Under the pieces are notes generated by a model. The model saw only the letters and a program-made list of their open reading frames with translations. It searched no databases and was not told the origin of the DNA. Below are positions 54,499-63,185 of a stretch of 64,000 bases of DNA, piece by piece; positions within the stretch are counted from its first letter, which is position 1, and every line of letters begins with the position of its first letter. The translations under genes were made by a program, and so were the position numbers. Source of the stretch: Nocardioidaceae bacterium SCSIO 66511 (GTDB lineage: Bacteria > Actinomycetota > Actinomycetes > Propionibacteriales > Nocardioidaceae); NCBI GenBank assembly GCA_023100825.1, contig CP095846.1:1364001-1428000 (forward strand), written 5' to 3'.

Positions 54499-54604
54499 GC
54501 AGCTTCCTTTCACGTAACGGTCGAGCCGGTGGCTCGCTGGGGCGTCGTCGTTACGATGCCGGTGCATCGCGCCCTCGGGAAGACCGGTTTCGGTCTCAAG
54601 GGTG

Positions 54605-54619
54605 AAAGCCTTTTGCTTT
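54605..54619. promoter_or_regulatory. Short dyad between CoA-transferase and LysR genes
   Basis: AAAGC-CTTTT-GCTTT, 12 nt before the LysR start, in a 132-bp divergent region. Candidate part of a LysR-controlled divergent promoter. Confidence 0.35.
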
Positions 54620-54630
54620 ATGGTGAGCCG

Positions 54631-55545
54631 ATGCGAGTCGAGCGAGCGCGGTACTTCCTGGCCGCCGTCGAGGTCGGCTCATTGCGGGCAGCAGCCGCCC
54701 AGTGCGGGGTCAGCCAGCCGACGATCGGCCAGCAGATCTCCTTGCTCGAAGAGGAGTTGGACGTCGTCCTGCTCACCCGCAGCCGCCGCGGCGTACGGCC
54801 GACTCCGGCCGGCCAGGCATTGCTGGAACCCTTCGCCAGGTTGGTGGCCGCGGAAGACTCGGTTCGGGGTACGGCGATGGAGTCGGCCGGCGCGTACCAC
54901 GGGCAGGTGCAGATCGGCGCCGTGTCAGTAACGGCTGAGACCATCGTCGCGCCGGTCGTCGGCGATCTGCTCGAACACCACCCCGGCCTGCGGTTCACCG
55001 TCCGGGAAGGTGCGTCGGTCGACATCGAGTCCGCCGTCCTCGCCGGCGACCTGGACTTCGGCGTGATCACGATGCCGCTGACGCCGGCTGCGGCTGGGCT
55101 GCTGCGCATGCCGATCCTCTCGGCCGGTGTCGGAGTGCACGTACGGCTCGACCATCCGCTCGCAAAACGCGACCACCTGCGGTGGGCCGACCTCGCAGCC
55201 TGGCCGGTCGTCACCATGCGGTCGGGAACGGTTCTGTGGGAGATGTTGCACGGCAACGTCGTCGACCCCGATGTCGTCGTGCAGGCCATGTCGGCGCGCA
55301 CGGTCAAGGTGATGGTCGCGCGCGGCGCTGGGCTGGGCGTGCTTGCTCAGATCGAGACCTCCGTCGATATCGAAGACCTCGCGTGGATCCCGTTGGTGGA
55401 CGCCCGTCCGGTCGAGCTGTGCCTGGTCCAACGCAAGGACGCGCAGCCGTCTCGTTCCGCGCTCATCGTGCGCCATCTGATCCAAGCCAAGGCAGCCGAG
55501 GTCGTAATCCGGGCCGACGCGAGCACCGACGCCGTACGTCGCTAG
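54631..55545 (+). CDS. LysR family transcriptional regulator
   Basis: 304 residues: HTH VEVGSLRAAAAQCGVSQPTIGQQISLLEEELDVVLLTR in pieces, then an effector domain. ATG 54631. Divergent from the CoA-transferase gene, so likely activates the transporter-CoA-transferase operon in response to the acid. Confidence 0.88.
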   Translation: MRVERARYFLAAVEVGSLRAAAAQCGVSQPTIGQQISLLEEELDVVLLTRSRRGVRPTPAGQALLEPFARLVAAEDSVRGTAMESAGAYHGQVQIGAVSVTAETIVAPVVGDLLEHHPGLRFTVREGASVDIESAVLAGDLDFGVITMPLTPAAAGLLRMPILSAGVGVHVRLDHPLAKRDHLRWADLAAWPVVTMRSGTVLWEMLHGNVVDPDVVVQAMSARTVKVMVARGAGLGVLAQIETSVDIEDLAWIPLVDARPVELCLVQRKDAQPSRSALIVRHLIQAKAAEVVIRADASTDAVRR

Positions 55546-55649
55546 GCAGTCGACTTGGCCTTGCGCCCAGGCGTGGTGAGATGTGGTCGTCGGCACCTTT
55601 TTGCTTGCTGTGCAGTCAGGTTATTGGGCAGATATGCGAGGCTCGCCCA

Positions 55650-56498
55650 ATGGAGGTAGATCGCCGCGACCGGCTGGTGGCGGCCGCGAGCGGTGTGGCG
55701 GGCCGACGCCTGGGGCTCATCGGGCGGCTCGGTGGTGGCGAGCACGCGCTGACTCTTCTCGCGCGGTGTGACGAAGGCACCGAGTACGTGGTGCGCCTGT
55801 TCCCCGAGGGCGACGGCGCGGTTGCCGAGGAGGTTCGCGTTCTCGCCCGGCTTCGCCCGCTCGGAGATCTCGCGCCACGCCTCGTCGCGTACGACGAGCA
55901 CTCGCAGATCGGACCGATCATCGTCACCAGCAAAGTCGACGGAGGACACCCGCCGTCGGCACTCTCTACGACGGGCATGGCACAGGAGATGGCAGCCGCG
56001 CTCGCCCGAATCCATCGACTCGACGGCAGCGGACTGCGCTTCGCGCCGACCGAGCCGCCTCGCGGCGCCGGGCCGGCCGCGCAGGCGGCTCGAGCGCAAT
56101 GGGAGCGGCTCGCGCGCGACGACCTGGTGTTGACTCACTTCGACTTCTGGTGCGGCAACGCGCTCTGGGACGGTGCTGCTCTGACCGGCGTCGTCGACTG
56201 GTCGGGTGCACGTCACGGGGCGCGCGGAATCGACGTTGCCTGGTGTCGGCAGGACCTCGTACTGCTCGGCTCGCCGGCTGCGGCCGACGTCTTCCTGAGT
56301 ACGTACGAGCGGGCTGCCGGCGTGCGGATCCACGATGTACTGGAGTGGGACATCCAAGCAGGCGCGCAGGCCGAAGCCGTCGTAGAGACGTGGGCGCCCA
56401 ACTACAGGGGGATCGGCAGGCCGGAGATCACTGCAGAGGTGCTGCGCACCCGGCTTGACGACTGGATCGCCCGATTGCTCGACCGCGGCTGTCTATAG
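55650..56498 (+). CDS. Aminoglycoside/choline phosphotransferase-fold protein
   Basis: 282 residues. Catalytic loop LTHFDFWCGNALW (Asp 159-type Brenner motif) and Mg motif VVDWSGA, with the nucleotide-binding lysine region VVRLFPEGD. Small-molecule kinase of unknown substrate. ATG 55650 lies at the end of a TTGGGC...GCCCAA inverted repeat (55624-55650). Followed 7 bp later by mazG. Confidence 0.78.
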   Translation: MEVDRRDRLVAAASGVAGRRLGLIGRLGGGEHALTLLARCDEGTEYVVRLFPEGDGAVAEEVRVLARLRPLGDLAPRLVAYDEHSQIGPIIVTSKVDGGHPPSALSTTGMAQEMAAALARIHRLDGSGLRFAPTEPPRGAGPAAQAARAQWERLARDDLVLTHFDFWCGNALWDGAALTGVVDWSGARHGARGIDVAWCRQDLVLLGSPAAADVFLSTYERAAGVRIHDVLEWDIQAGAQAEAVVETWAPNYRGIGRPEITAEVLRTRLDDWIARLLDRGCL

Positions 56499-56505
56499 TC
56501 CGCTC

Positions 56506-56835
56506 ATGGACATGAACGGCTACCAGCTGGCCGCCCTCCGTACGGCCGCGCCGGCCGACAAGCAGAACGAGCTCTTCCACCTGCTGCTCGGCCTGGTGGG
56601 GGAAACGGGCGAGATCGCCGAGAAGGCCAAGAAGATCGTGCGCGACAAGGGCAGCGACTTTGCAGAGTGGGACCCGGACGATCTCTCGAAGGAACTCGGC
56701 GACGTGCTGTGGTACGTCGCCGTGATCGCTGACCATTTCGGTATCGCGCTCGCCGACGTCGCCGAGCTCAACATTGCAAAACTCGCCGACCGGCACCAAC
56801 GGGCTGTGATTCACGGTAACGGGGACGAACGTTGA
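56506..56835 (+). CDS. MazG-like nucleotide pyrophosphohydrolase
   Basis: 109 residues with GLVGETGEIAEKAKK and ELGDVLWYVAVIADHFGI, the two metal-binding acidic helices of MazG/dUTPase-like NTP pyrophosphohydrolases. Cleans non-canonical NTPs. TATAGT, which includes the TAG stop of the previous gene, is 6 nt before ATG 56506, hinting at an extra leaderless promoter. Confidence 0.88.
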   Translation: MDMNGYQLAALRTAAPADKQNELFHLLLGLVGETGEIAEKAKKIVRDKGSDFAEWDPDDLSKELGDVLWYVAVIADHFGIALADVAELNIAKLADRHQRAVIHGNGDER

Positions 56836-56871
56836 TTTGCTCGTAGCGCCAGGCGTAGGCGGCGCACGGGG

Positions 56872-57333
56872 TCACGGCCGGTGCAGCGTGCCCTCTTCGC
56901 GGATGCCGCTGCCGTCGAACCAGTACGCCTTCAACCGGTTCTTCGGCCACTTGTGGATGCGAGTGCGTCCGTTACCGCAGTTGCCGCTGTCGATCCAGGC
57001 GCGCTCGCGGAAGACCCGCCAGTCGGCCTTCGTACGCTTGATGAAGTGCAGTTTCGTACGGCAGAGCACCGAGCCGTCGGACTTTGAGCGGTATACACCG
57101 GTGCCGCGCAGTTTGCCTGCCGCAGTGCGGGTGATCCGCAGGTGTGCACGCATCTGAAACCCCAGCGTGTTGTCACGGATGCCCTTCCAATGACCGGTGA
57201 CGTGCCAAGCTCGCAGCGTGCTCGCCGAGGCCAGGTCGTCGGCACGCGGGATCGAGTCGACCGCATGCGCCGACGTAGCCGTGAGTGAGAACGCTGATGC
57301 CGCCACCAGGGCGACTGTGACACCTCTGAGCAT
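56872..57333 (-). CDS. Secreted hypothetical protein
   Basis: 153 residues with a clear signal peptide (MLRGVTVALVAASAFSLTATSAHA), and a mature part rich in Trp/Gly/Lys (WHVTGHWKGIRD, RAHLRITRTAAGKLRGTGVYRSKSDG, two Cys). AAGGGG site precedes ATG 57333. No family recognised; the repeated short beta-like phrases suggest a small secreted beta-domain. Confidence 0.7.
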   Translation of the reverse strand: MLRGVTVALVAASAFSLTATSAHAVDSIPRADDLASASTLRAWHVTGHWKGIRDNTLGFQMRAHLRITRTAAGKLRGTGVYRSKSDGSVLCRTKLHFIKRTKADWRVFRERAWIDSGNCGNGRTRIHKWPKNRLKAYWFDGSGIREEGTLHRP

Positions 57334-57461
57334 TGCGGCCCCTTCTGTTGTGTGCGGGACATTATCAGCGCGGAGCGCAGGCCGTGTCTGCGACGGAACG
57401 CCGTGCCGTCCACGCTTCAGACAACCGCGCGGCGGCTGCGCTGCGACGGTAAGTTGCGTCC

Positions 57462-59312
57462 ATGACCCGCGCATCGCAGTCGCGGCCGCATGTCGAGGCC
57501 AAGCTCGCCTCCCTGAACGGTCTGCTCGACCGGCTGCGTACCGAGTCCGGCAGCGCGCTGCTGCTCGTGATCGTCGCGGTCTTCGCGCTGCTGTGGGCGA
57601 ACTCCCCGTGGTCGGACGCGTACACCGACCTGTGGCACACCTCGGCGAGTTTCCAGGTCGCCAGCCTCGGTCTCGATATGGACCTGCACCACTGGGTCAA
57701 CGACGGGCTGATGGTGGTCTTCTTCTTCCTGATCGGCTTGGAGGTGCGTCAGGAGCTGGCGGTGGGCTCGCTGCGCGATCGAAGCCGCGCGCGAGTCCCT
57801 CTTGTCGCCGGTGCGGCCGGAGTGGTCGTGCCCGCGCTGATCTACCTCGCTGTGGTCGGCGGGGGCGAGGCGGCGCGCGGTTGGGGTGTTGTCGTGGGCA
57901 CGGATACTGCCTTCCTGCTCGGGGCGCTGGCGATCGTGGGCCCGGCGATGTCGAGTCAGCTCCGGGTCTTCCTATTGACCATGACCGTCGTCGACGACTT
58001 CCTCGCAGTCTCCATCATCGGTGTGGTCTACAGCGAGGATCTGCAGGTTGCGCCGCTCTTGGTTGCGCTCGGTTGCATCGGGCTACTCGCGCTGTTGGCG
58101 CGTACTCGACAGTGGCGCAGCGCGCCGTACGTCCTGGTGGTGATCGTCCTCTGGTACGCAACGGTCGAGGCGGGGGTACACCCTTCGCTGGCGGGTATGG
58201 CGGCCGGCCTGCTCGTGCCGGCGTATGCCACTCAGCGGCACAAGGTAGAGGCGGCAAAGAGCTTGTTCCGCGACTACTGGCAGTCGCCCCAGGCAGGTGC
58301 GGAGCGGTCGGTACGTCGTGGGTTGGCGCGCTCCATCTCGGTCAATGAGCGGCTGCAGGAGTCGCTGCGCGGGGCATCCGCGTTGGTGATCATCCCGGTC
58401 TTCGCGCTCGCCAACGCCGGTGTCGATCTGCGCGGTGGACTGCTCGGCGATGCCCTCGGCTCGCAGATCACCTGGGGCGTCGTACTCGGACTCGTCATCG
58501 GCAAGCTTCTCGGCATCTCCGTCGCGACGTTCGCCGCCGTGCGGCTGAGCATGGGACAACTGCCCGAGGGTGTCGGCCGGGGGAGTGTGCTGGGCGGCGC
58601 GGCGCTGTCGGGGATCGGCTTCACGGTGTCGCTGCTCATTGTGGGGTTGGCGTTCGACAGCACCTCGGCTCTCGGACGGGAGGCCACCGTCGGGGTGCTA
58701 CTGGCGATGGTGGCAGCGACCGCGCTCGGTTGGCTGATCTTCCGGATCGCGGCACAGAGATGGGGCGAGACGACCGCCGACCTGCCGACCGTGCTCGACC
58801 CACCCGTCGATCTCGAGGACCACATCCGCGGCGAGCCCGGAGCCCCGTTGACGCTCGTGGAGTACCTGGACTTCGAATGCCCGTTCTGCGCTCGGGCCAC
58901 GGGCATGTGGCGAGACCTGCACGCTCATTTCGGTCCCGAGCTCAGGTACGTCGTACGCCATCTGCCCATGGAGGACGTACATCCACACGCCTGGAACGCC
59001 GCGATCGCCGCGGAGGCCGCCGGGCGGCAAGGCAGGTTCTGGGAGATGCACGACCTCCTGTTCGCCCATCAGGACGCGCTCGAAACGCCCGCCCTGATCG
59101 CCTACGCCGACGAGCTGGGACTCGATATCGAGCAGTTCGTCATCGACCTCGACGACGAAGACGTCGTGGCCCAGGTACAACGCTCCATCGACAGCGCCGG
59201 CGCCAGCGGAGCACGCGGAACTCCCACCTTCTTCGTCGCAGACCACCGGCACCGAGGCCCACACGACGCTCGTACGCTCATCCGGGCATTGGAACAGGCG
59301 CGCCGGCAGTAG
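57462..59312 (+). CDS. nhaA: NhaA Na+/H+ antiporter fused to a DsbA-like thioredoxin domain
   Basis: 616 residues. Residues about 20-420 are NhaA with the proton/sodium Asp pair D178-D179 in VVDDFLA and TDTAF (about 147). Residues about 440-612 form a DsbA/thioredoxin domain with CPFC at 473-476 (YLDFECPFCARA) and cis-Pro segment GTPTFFV near the end. TAAGTT 6 nt before ATG 57462 suggests leaderless transcription. Fusions of this kind occur in actinobacteria but the role of the thiol domain is not known; because the C-terminus of NhaA is expected in the cytoplasm, redox control from inside is possible. Confidence 0.87.
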   Translation: MTRASQSRPHVEAKLASLNGLLDRLRTESGSALLLVIVAVFALLWANSPWSDAYTDLWHTSASFQVASLGLDMDLHHWVNDGLMVVFFFLIGLEVRQELAVGSLRDRSRARVPLVAGAAGVVVPALIYLAVVGGGEAARGWGVVVGTDTAFLLGALAIVGPAMSSQLRVFLLTMTVVDDFLAVSIIGVVYSEDLQVAPLLVALGCIGLLALLARTRQWRSAPYVLVVIVLWYATVEAGVHPSLAGMAAGLLVPAYATQRHKVEAAKSLFRDYWQSPQAGAERSVRRGLARSISVNERLQESLRGASALVIIPVFALANAGVDLRGGLLGDALGSQITWGVVLGLVIGKLLGISVATFAAVRLSMGQLPEGVGRGSVLGGAALSGIGFTVSLLIVGLAFDSTSALGREATVGVLLAMVAATALGWLIFRIAAQRWGETTADLPTVLDPPVDLEDHIRGEPGAPLTLVEYLDFECPFCARATGMWRDLHAHFGPELRYVVRHLPMEDVHPHAWNAAIAAEAAGRQGRFWEMHDLLFAHQDALETPALIAYADELGLDIEQFVIDLDDEDVVAQVQRSIDSAGASGARGTPTFFVADHRHRGPHDARTLIRALEQARRQ

Positions 59313-59455
59313 CCGGTCGCCGCTGGACCGGCACGGTTGCCCATGTGATCAGCGCCGGGTTCTGACGGTCCGCGATCCAAGCTAACGGGGACGAGCGCCG
59401 TGTATGCCATGATCGCAGGTGGTCGGCCAGTGCCGCGCGACGACGGGAGATCGCT

Positions 59456-60340
59456 TTGGGTACCGATTCCGGCGATGGAGATGGCTCGCGCAGCCAGTAC
59501 ATTGCCGAGGACATCCGCAGGACGATGGGAGACCTGTCTGCCGCGGAGCGCAAAGTGGCGCGCGCGATCCTCAGTCACTATCCCGCCGCCGGCCTCGAGC
59601 CTGCTGTCCAGCTCGCATCTCGTGCCGGAGCGAGTGGTCCTACGGTGACTCGCTACATCGCGCGCCTCGGCTTTGCGAGCTATCGCGACTTCCAGCAGGC
59701 GCTGCGTGAGGAGATGGATGCACGCCGTGCCGGGCCGATGATGGCTCCGCCGCAGTTCACGGCTGAGACTCCCGCAGGAAAGATGCTGCTCGATTCAGCG
59801 ACCTCGGGATCGGCGCTCCTGGCGCGGGCGTTCAACGGGATCGGGCCGAGCGAGTTCGATGCCGCAGTCGAACTTCTCACCGACAGAAGGCGACGTGTTC
59901 ACGCTGTCGGTGGGCGGTTCTCCGGAGTGCTCGCAACGTTGCTCGACCAACACCTTCAACTACTTCGACCCAACACCGATGTTCTGGACATCGCGACCCG
60001 CAGCGCTGCCGTCGCGCTCGCCGACATCGGGCGACGAGATGTTGTCGTCGCATTGGACCTCCGACGTTATCAGCGCAGTGTCGTCGACTTCTGCCGCAAG
60101 GCACACGAGCATCACGCCACCGTCGTACTCATGACCGACCAGTGGCTGTCGCCGATCTCGGAGTTCGCCGATGTGATCCTTCCGCTCGATACCGATAACC
60201 AGACTCCGTTCGACAGCCTGGTGCCGGTCGCCGCATTGATCGAGACGATCGCGTCGGGCGTTCTCGCTAAGGGCGGCGAAGAAGCGTACGAGCGGATGCG
60301 TTCGATCGACCAGGAGTCCGCGGCGATGATGGCAATCTGA
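59456..60340 (+). CDS. MurR/RpiR family transcriptional regulator
   Basis: 294 residues from TTG 59456. HTH_6 domain (about 20-90; LSAAERKVARAILSHYP and GASGPTVTRYIARLGF) and a SIS phosphosugar-binding-like domain (about 125-255; VHAVGGRFSGVLA). Upstream of the permease-ligase operon, which has a palindromic site overlapping this gene's stop and a second one 20 bp on; likely controls that operon. Confidence 0.85.
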   Translation: MGTDSGDGDGSRSQYIAEDIRRTMGDLSAAERKVARAILSHYPAAGLEPAVQLASRAGASGPTVTRYIARLGFASYRDFQQALREEMDARRAGPMMAPPQFTAETPAGKMLLDSATSGSALLARAFNGIGPSEFDAAVELLTDRRRRVHAVGGRFSGVLATLLDQHLQLLRPNTDVLDIATRSAAVALADIGRRDVVVALDLRRYQRSVVDFCRKAHEHHATVVLMTDQWLSPISEFADVILPLDTDNQTPFDSLVPVAALIETIASGVLAKGGEEAYERMRSIDQESAAMMAI

Positions 60341-60353
60341 AAAGTTTTCTTCA
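60338..60353. promoter_or_regulatory. RpiR-type operator 1
   Basis: TGAAAAGTTTTCTTCA, an imperfect TGAA...TTCA palindrome of the kind bound by MurR/RpiR proteins, overlapping the regulator's TGA stop and upstream of the permease gene. Confidence 0.45.
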
Positions 60354-60374
60354 GATTGCCTCTTGACGAATGAT

Positions 60375-60392
60375 ATGAAACTTGGCTTTCAT
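60375..60392. promoter_or_regulatory. RpiR-type operator 2
   Basis: ATGAAA-CTTGGC-TTTCAT, perfect 6-bp arms, just downstream of a TTGACG -35 (60363-60368). Binding here would block the permease operon promoter. Confidence 0.5.
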
Positions 60393-60429
60393 TGGCGCTA
60401 CGTCCGTACGATGCCGCCAGGAGTACGCC

Positions 60430-61911
60430 ATGTCCCAACTCGCCACCAAGCACAAGCTCAAGTTGTGGGAGGCCCTGGCGCTGTCTGTCGCCCTGATGGG
60501 GCCGACGATCGCCATGGCGCTGAACGGCGTCGGAGTGGCCGGGCTTGCCGGACCGTCGGTGCCGCTCGTGTTCGCGCTCGGGTTCTTGGGCGTCGCGCTC
60601 GTTGCGTACGGATTCGTAAGGCTCACCCGCTACTTCAACCACGCAGGCTCTGTGTACGCCCTCGCAGGAGCGACAATCGGCCCCCGTGCGGGCTTCTTCG
60701 GCGGGTTCGCGCTGGTCGCGACGTACACCATGTTCGCTGCCAGCACGCTTGCTGCGACGGGGGTGTTCGTCGATGCATTCCTGAGCCAGCTCAACGTGGA
60801 CACCACCGTCTCGTGGCTCATCGTCGCGGCCATGACGGCCGTGATCGTCGCCGTCCTATGTACGCGAGACTCTCGCGTCACCGCGCGCACGCTCTTCGTC
60901 ATCGAGGTCGTAGGCATCGCCGCGATGCTCGTACTCGCTTTCGTGATCGTGGCGCGAGTCGGCTCGGGCAATGCTCCCGGTACCCAAGAGTTCGACCTGT
61001 CGACCTTCACCCTCGGCGAGAACTCCATGACCACGGTCATGGCCGCCACCGTGTTCGCCTTCCTGTCCTGGGCGGGCTTCGAGGCGTGCGCGTCACTCGG
61101 TGAGGAGACAGACAACCCGCGGCGAAACATCCCGAGTGCCCTCGTGGGAGCGCTGGTCATCACCGGTGTCTTGTACGTGTTCGTCATGTTCGCGCAGACC
61201 ATCGGGTTCGGAACCGACCCGGCCGGCATCCGCGCGTTCTCCGAGACGGATTCCTCTCTCGTTGCCCTCGGCAAGCAATACCTCGGGGTCGGCTTTGGAC
61301 TCATCATCGCCTTCACCGCCTTGGTTTCGTCCATCGCCTCGGCGCTGGGCTCAACAACTGCTGGTAGTCGGCTGATCTTCGCTCTGGCGCGCGACGGGTT
61401 CGGCCCGAAGGCCCTCGCGAAGACGAGCCCGAGCACGGGAGCGCCGACGCCTGCTGTTTCCTTCATCGTGGTCGTGACGTTCACGATCTGCGTGGTGCTC
61501 TTCGTACGAGACGAATCCGCAAGCGACGTCTACTTCTGGACTGCAACGCTCGGCGTACTCTGTCTGCTCATCGTTTACGTCGTTGCGGCAGCCGGGGTCA
61601 TCGTGTTCACACTGCGCGGACGTGCGAGCATCCCGAAGTGGGAGATCGTCATCCCCGCGATGGCCATCTGCTATCTCGGCTTCGTCATCTACAAGCAGTC
61701 GGTCGGCCAGCCCGCCCCGTACAACATCTTCCCGTACGTCGCCGCCGGATGGTGCCTGCTCGGGCTGGCGATCGCATGGCTAGCTCCTGGCCTTGCCCAA
61801 CGCATCGGTGCACGCTTGTCGAAGGAGCTAACCCACACTGGTAGCGACCTGAGCGCCGTGTCGGCATCAGCTCCTGCCACCGCGACGCAGGAGAAGGAGG
61901 AAACGCGGTGA
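60430..61911 (+). CDS. APC family amino acid/amine permease
   Basis: 493 residues, about 12 membrane helices. LKLWEALALSVALMGPTIAMALN and the conserved SWAGFEACASLGEETDNPRRNIP (about 220-243) are APC features. Predicted to import the amine or amino acid used by the next two enzymes. ATG 60430 with a GCCAGGAG site upstream. Last codon region overlaps the ligase start by 4 bp. Confidence 0.87.
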   Translation: MSQLATKHKLKLWEALALSVALMGPTIAMALNGVGVAGLAGPSVPLVFALGFLGVALVAYGFVRLTRYFNHAGSVYALAGATIGPRAGFFGGFALVATYTMFAASTLAATGVFVDAFLSQLNVDTTVSWLIVAAMTAVIVAVLCTRDSRVTARTLFVIEVVGIAAMLVLAFVIVARVGSGNAPGTQEFDLSTFTLGENSMTTVMAATVFAFLSWAGFEACASLGEETDNPRRNIPSALVGALVITGVLYVFVMFAQTIGFGTDPAGIRAFSETDSSLVALGKQYLGVGFGLIIAFTALVSSIASALGSTTAGSRLIFALARDGFGPKALAKTSPSTGAPTPAVSFIVVVTFTICVVLFVRDESASDVYFWTATLGVLCLLIVYVVAAAGVIVFTLRGRASIPKWEIVIPAMAICYLGFVIYKQSVGQPAPYNIFPYVAAGWCLLGLAIAWLAPGLAQRIGARLSKELTHTGSDLSAVSASAPATATQEKEETR

Positions 61912-63185
61912 GTCACAACCTGTTCGTCGCAACCTGCGACCTCTCGGCGCACGTGCGTGGCAGATCAGTGCCCGCGACCAGGGCAGAGGAGACCCTTCGT
62001 ACCGGCACCGGCTGGGTACCCGCCAACCTCGCGATCTCCGCGTCGGGCCACCTCACCGATAACGAGTTCGGTTCGACCGGGGACCTCCGCCTGCTACCCG
62101 ACCCGACCACGCGATGCACGATCGAGGCGCGGCGAGACAAGCCTGGCGTCGATATCGTCCTAGCCAACCAGACCGAGCTCGACGGATCACCGTGGACGTG
62201 TTGTCCGCGAGGCTTCCTCAGTGAAGTCGTTGACGACCTCGCGGCCGAGGGACTCACTATTCGGGCGTCGTTTGAGCACGAGTTCACCCTCTCCGGGCAG
62301 CCGGACTCACAGCCGTTCTCGCTCGATCGCTTCCGACGGGTCGAACCCTTCGGCAGCGAGCTCGTCGCACTGGTCGAGCGGGCTGGGCTCGAACCGGAGA
62401 CCTGGCTGCCCGAGTACGGGCCTGGTCAATTCGAGCTGACCTTGCGCCCGGCGCACGCGCTGGCCGCTGCCGATCGGGCGATTCTGCTGCGTGAACTCGT
62501 CCGCGACCTTGCGAATGAAGTCGGGCATCCCGCCACCTTCACGCCGGTCGTCAGCGCTGATGGCATCGGCAACGGCGTTCACGTGCACCTGTCCGTCTAC
62601 GACACCGACGGCACCCCATTGCTGTACGACCCGGCGCGCCCGGGTGGACTCTCCCGGGTCGGCGGCTCGTTCGCGGCTGGTGTCATCCGCCATGCGCGGG
62701 CGCTTTGCGCGCTCACCGCAGCGAGTCCCGTTTCGTACCTTCGCCTCGCACCTGGCAATTGGAGCGCTTCGGCACCGTTTATTGCCGACCGTGACCGCGA
62801 GGCAATGCTGCGTATCTGTCCCACCTCTGGCACCGAGGAAGAGGTGGCACGGCAGTACAACCTCGAGTTCCGAGCCGCCGACGCCACTGCGAACCCGTGG
62901 TTCGCGCTCGGCGCGATCCTGCGTGCAGGACTCCACGGTGTACGCGCCGGGTACGACCCCGCCGAGGTCGCCCTCGAAGAAGGCGACGGCGTCCGAGCGC
63001 GGGCGGGAGGCCTCCCGTCGAGCCTCGGCGAGGCCCTAGACGAGTTGAGAGCCGATGACGTCGCCCGTGGCTGGTTCGACCCCCTGCTGTTGTCGACGTA
63101 CGAAGCCGTCAAGCGTGCCGACCTGGACGAGGTGGCGAAGCTCGAGGTTCCGGATCTGTGCGAATGGGGAACGCGTGTCTATTGA
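61908..63185 (+). CDS. Glutamine-synthetase-like ligase (gamma-glutamyl amide synthetase type)
   Basis: 425 residues from GTG 61908. GS catalytic signatures: EHEFTLSG (metal-binding Glu), EYGPGQFELTLRP, GNGVHVHLS and LRLAPGNWSASAPFI replacing the usual ATP/glutamate loops, and EFRAADATANPW. Differences from GlnA match the PuuA/IpuC-like group that gamma-glutamylates amines. Translationally coupled to the permease and amidohydrolase genes on both sides. Confidence 0.82.
   Translation: MSHNLFVATCDLSAHVRGRSVPATRAEETLRTGTGWVPANLAISASGHLTDNEFGSTGDLRLLPDPTTRCTIEARRDKPGVDIVLANQTELDGSPWTCCPRGFLSEVVDDLAAEGLTIRASFEHEFTLSGQPDSQPFSLDRFRRVEPFGSELVALVERAGLEPETWLPEYGPGQFELTLRPAHALAAADRAILLRELVRDLANEVGHPATFTPVVSADGIGNGVHVHLSVYDTDGTPLLYDPARPGGLSRVGGSFAAGVIRHARALCALTAASPVSYLRLAPGNWSASAPFIADRDREAMLRICPTSGTEEEVARQYNLEFRAADATANPWFALGAILRAGLHGVRAGYDPAEVALEEGDGVRARAGGLPSSLGEALDELRADDVARGWFDPLLLSTYEAVKRADLDEVAKLEVPDLCEWGTRVY

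Noticed and set aside
53770-54630. Upstream extension of the LysR gene at 54631
   Set aside because: Lies antisense to the CoA-transferase gene; the LysR fold starts at ATG 54631.
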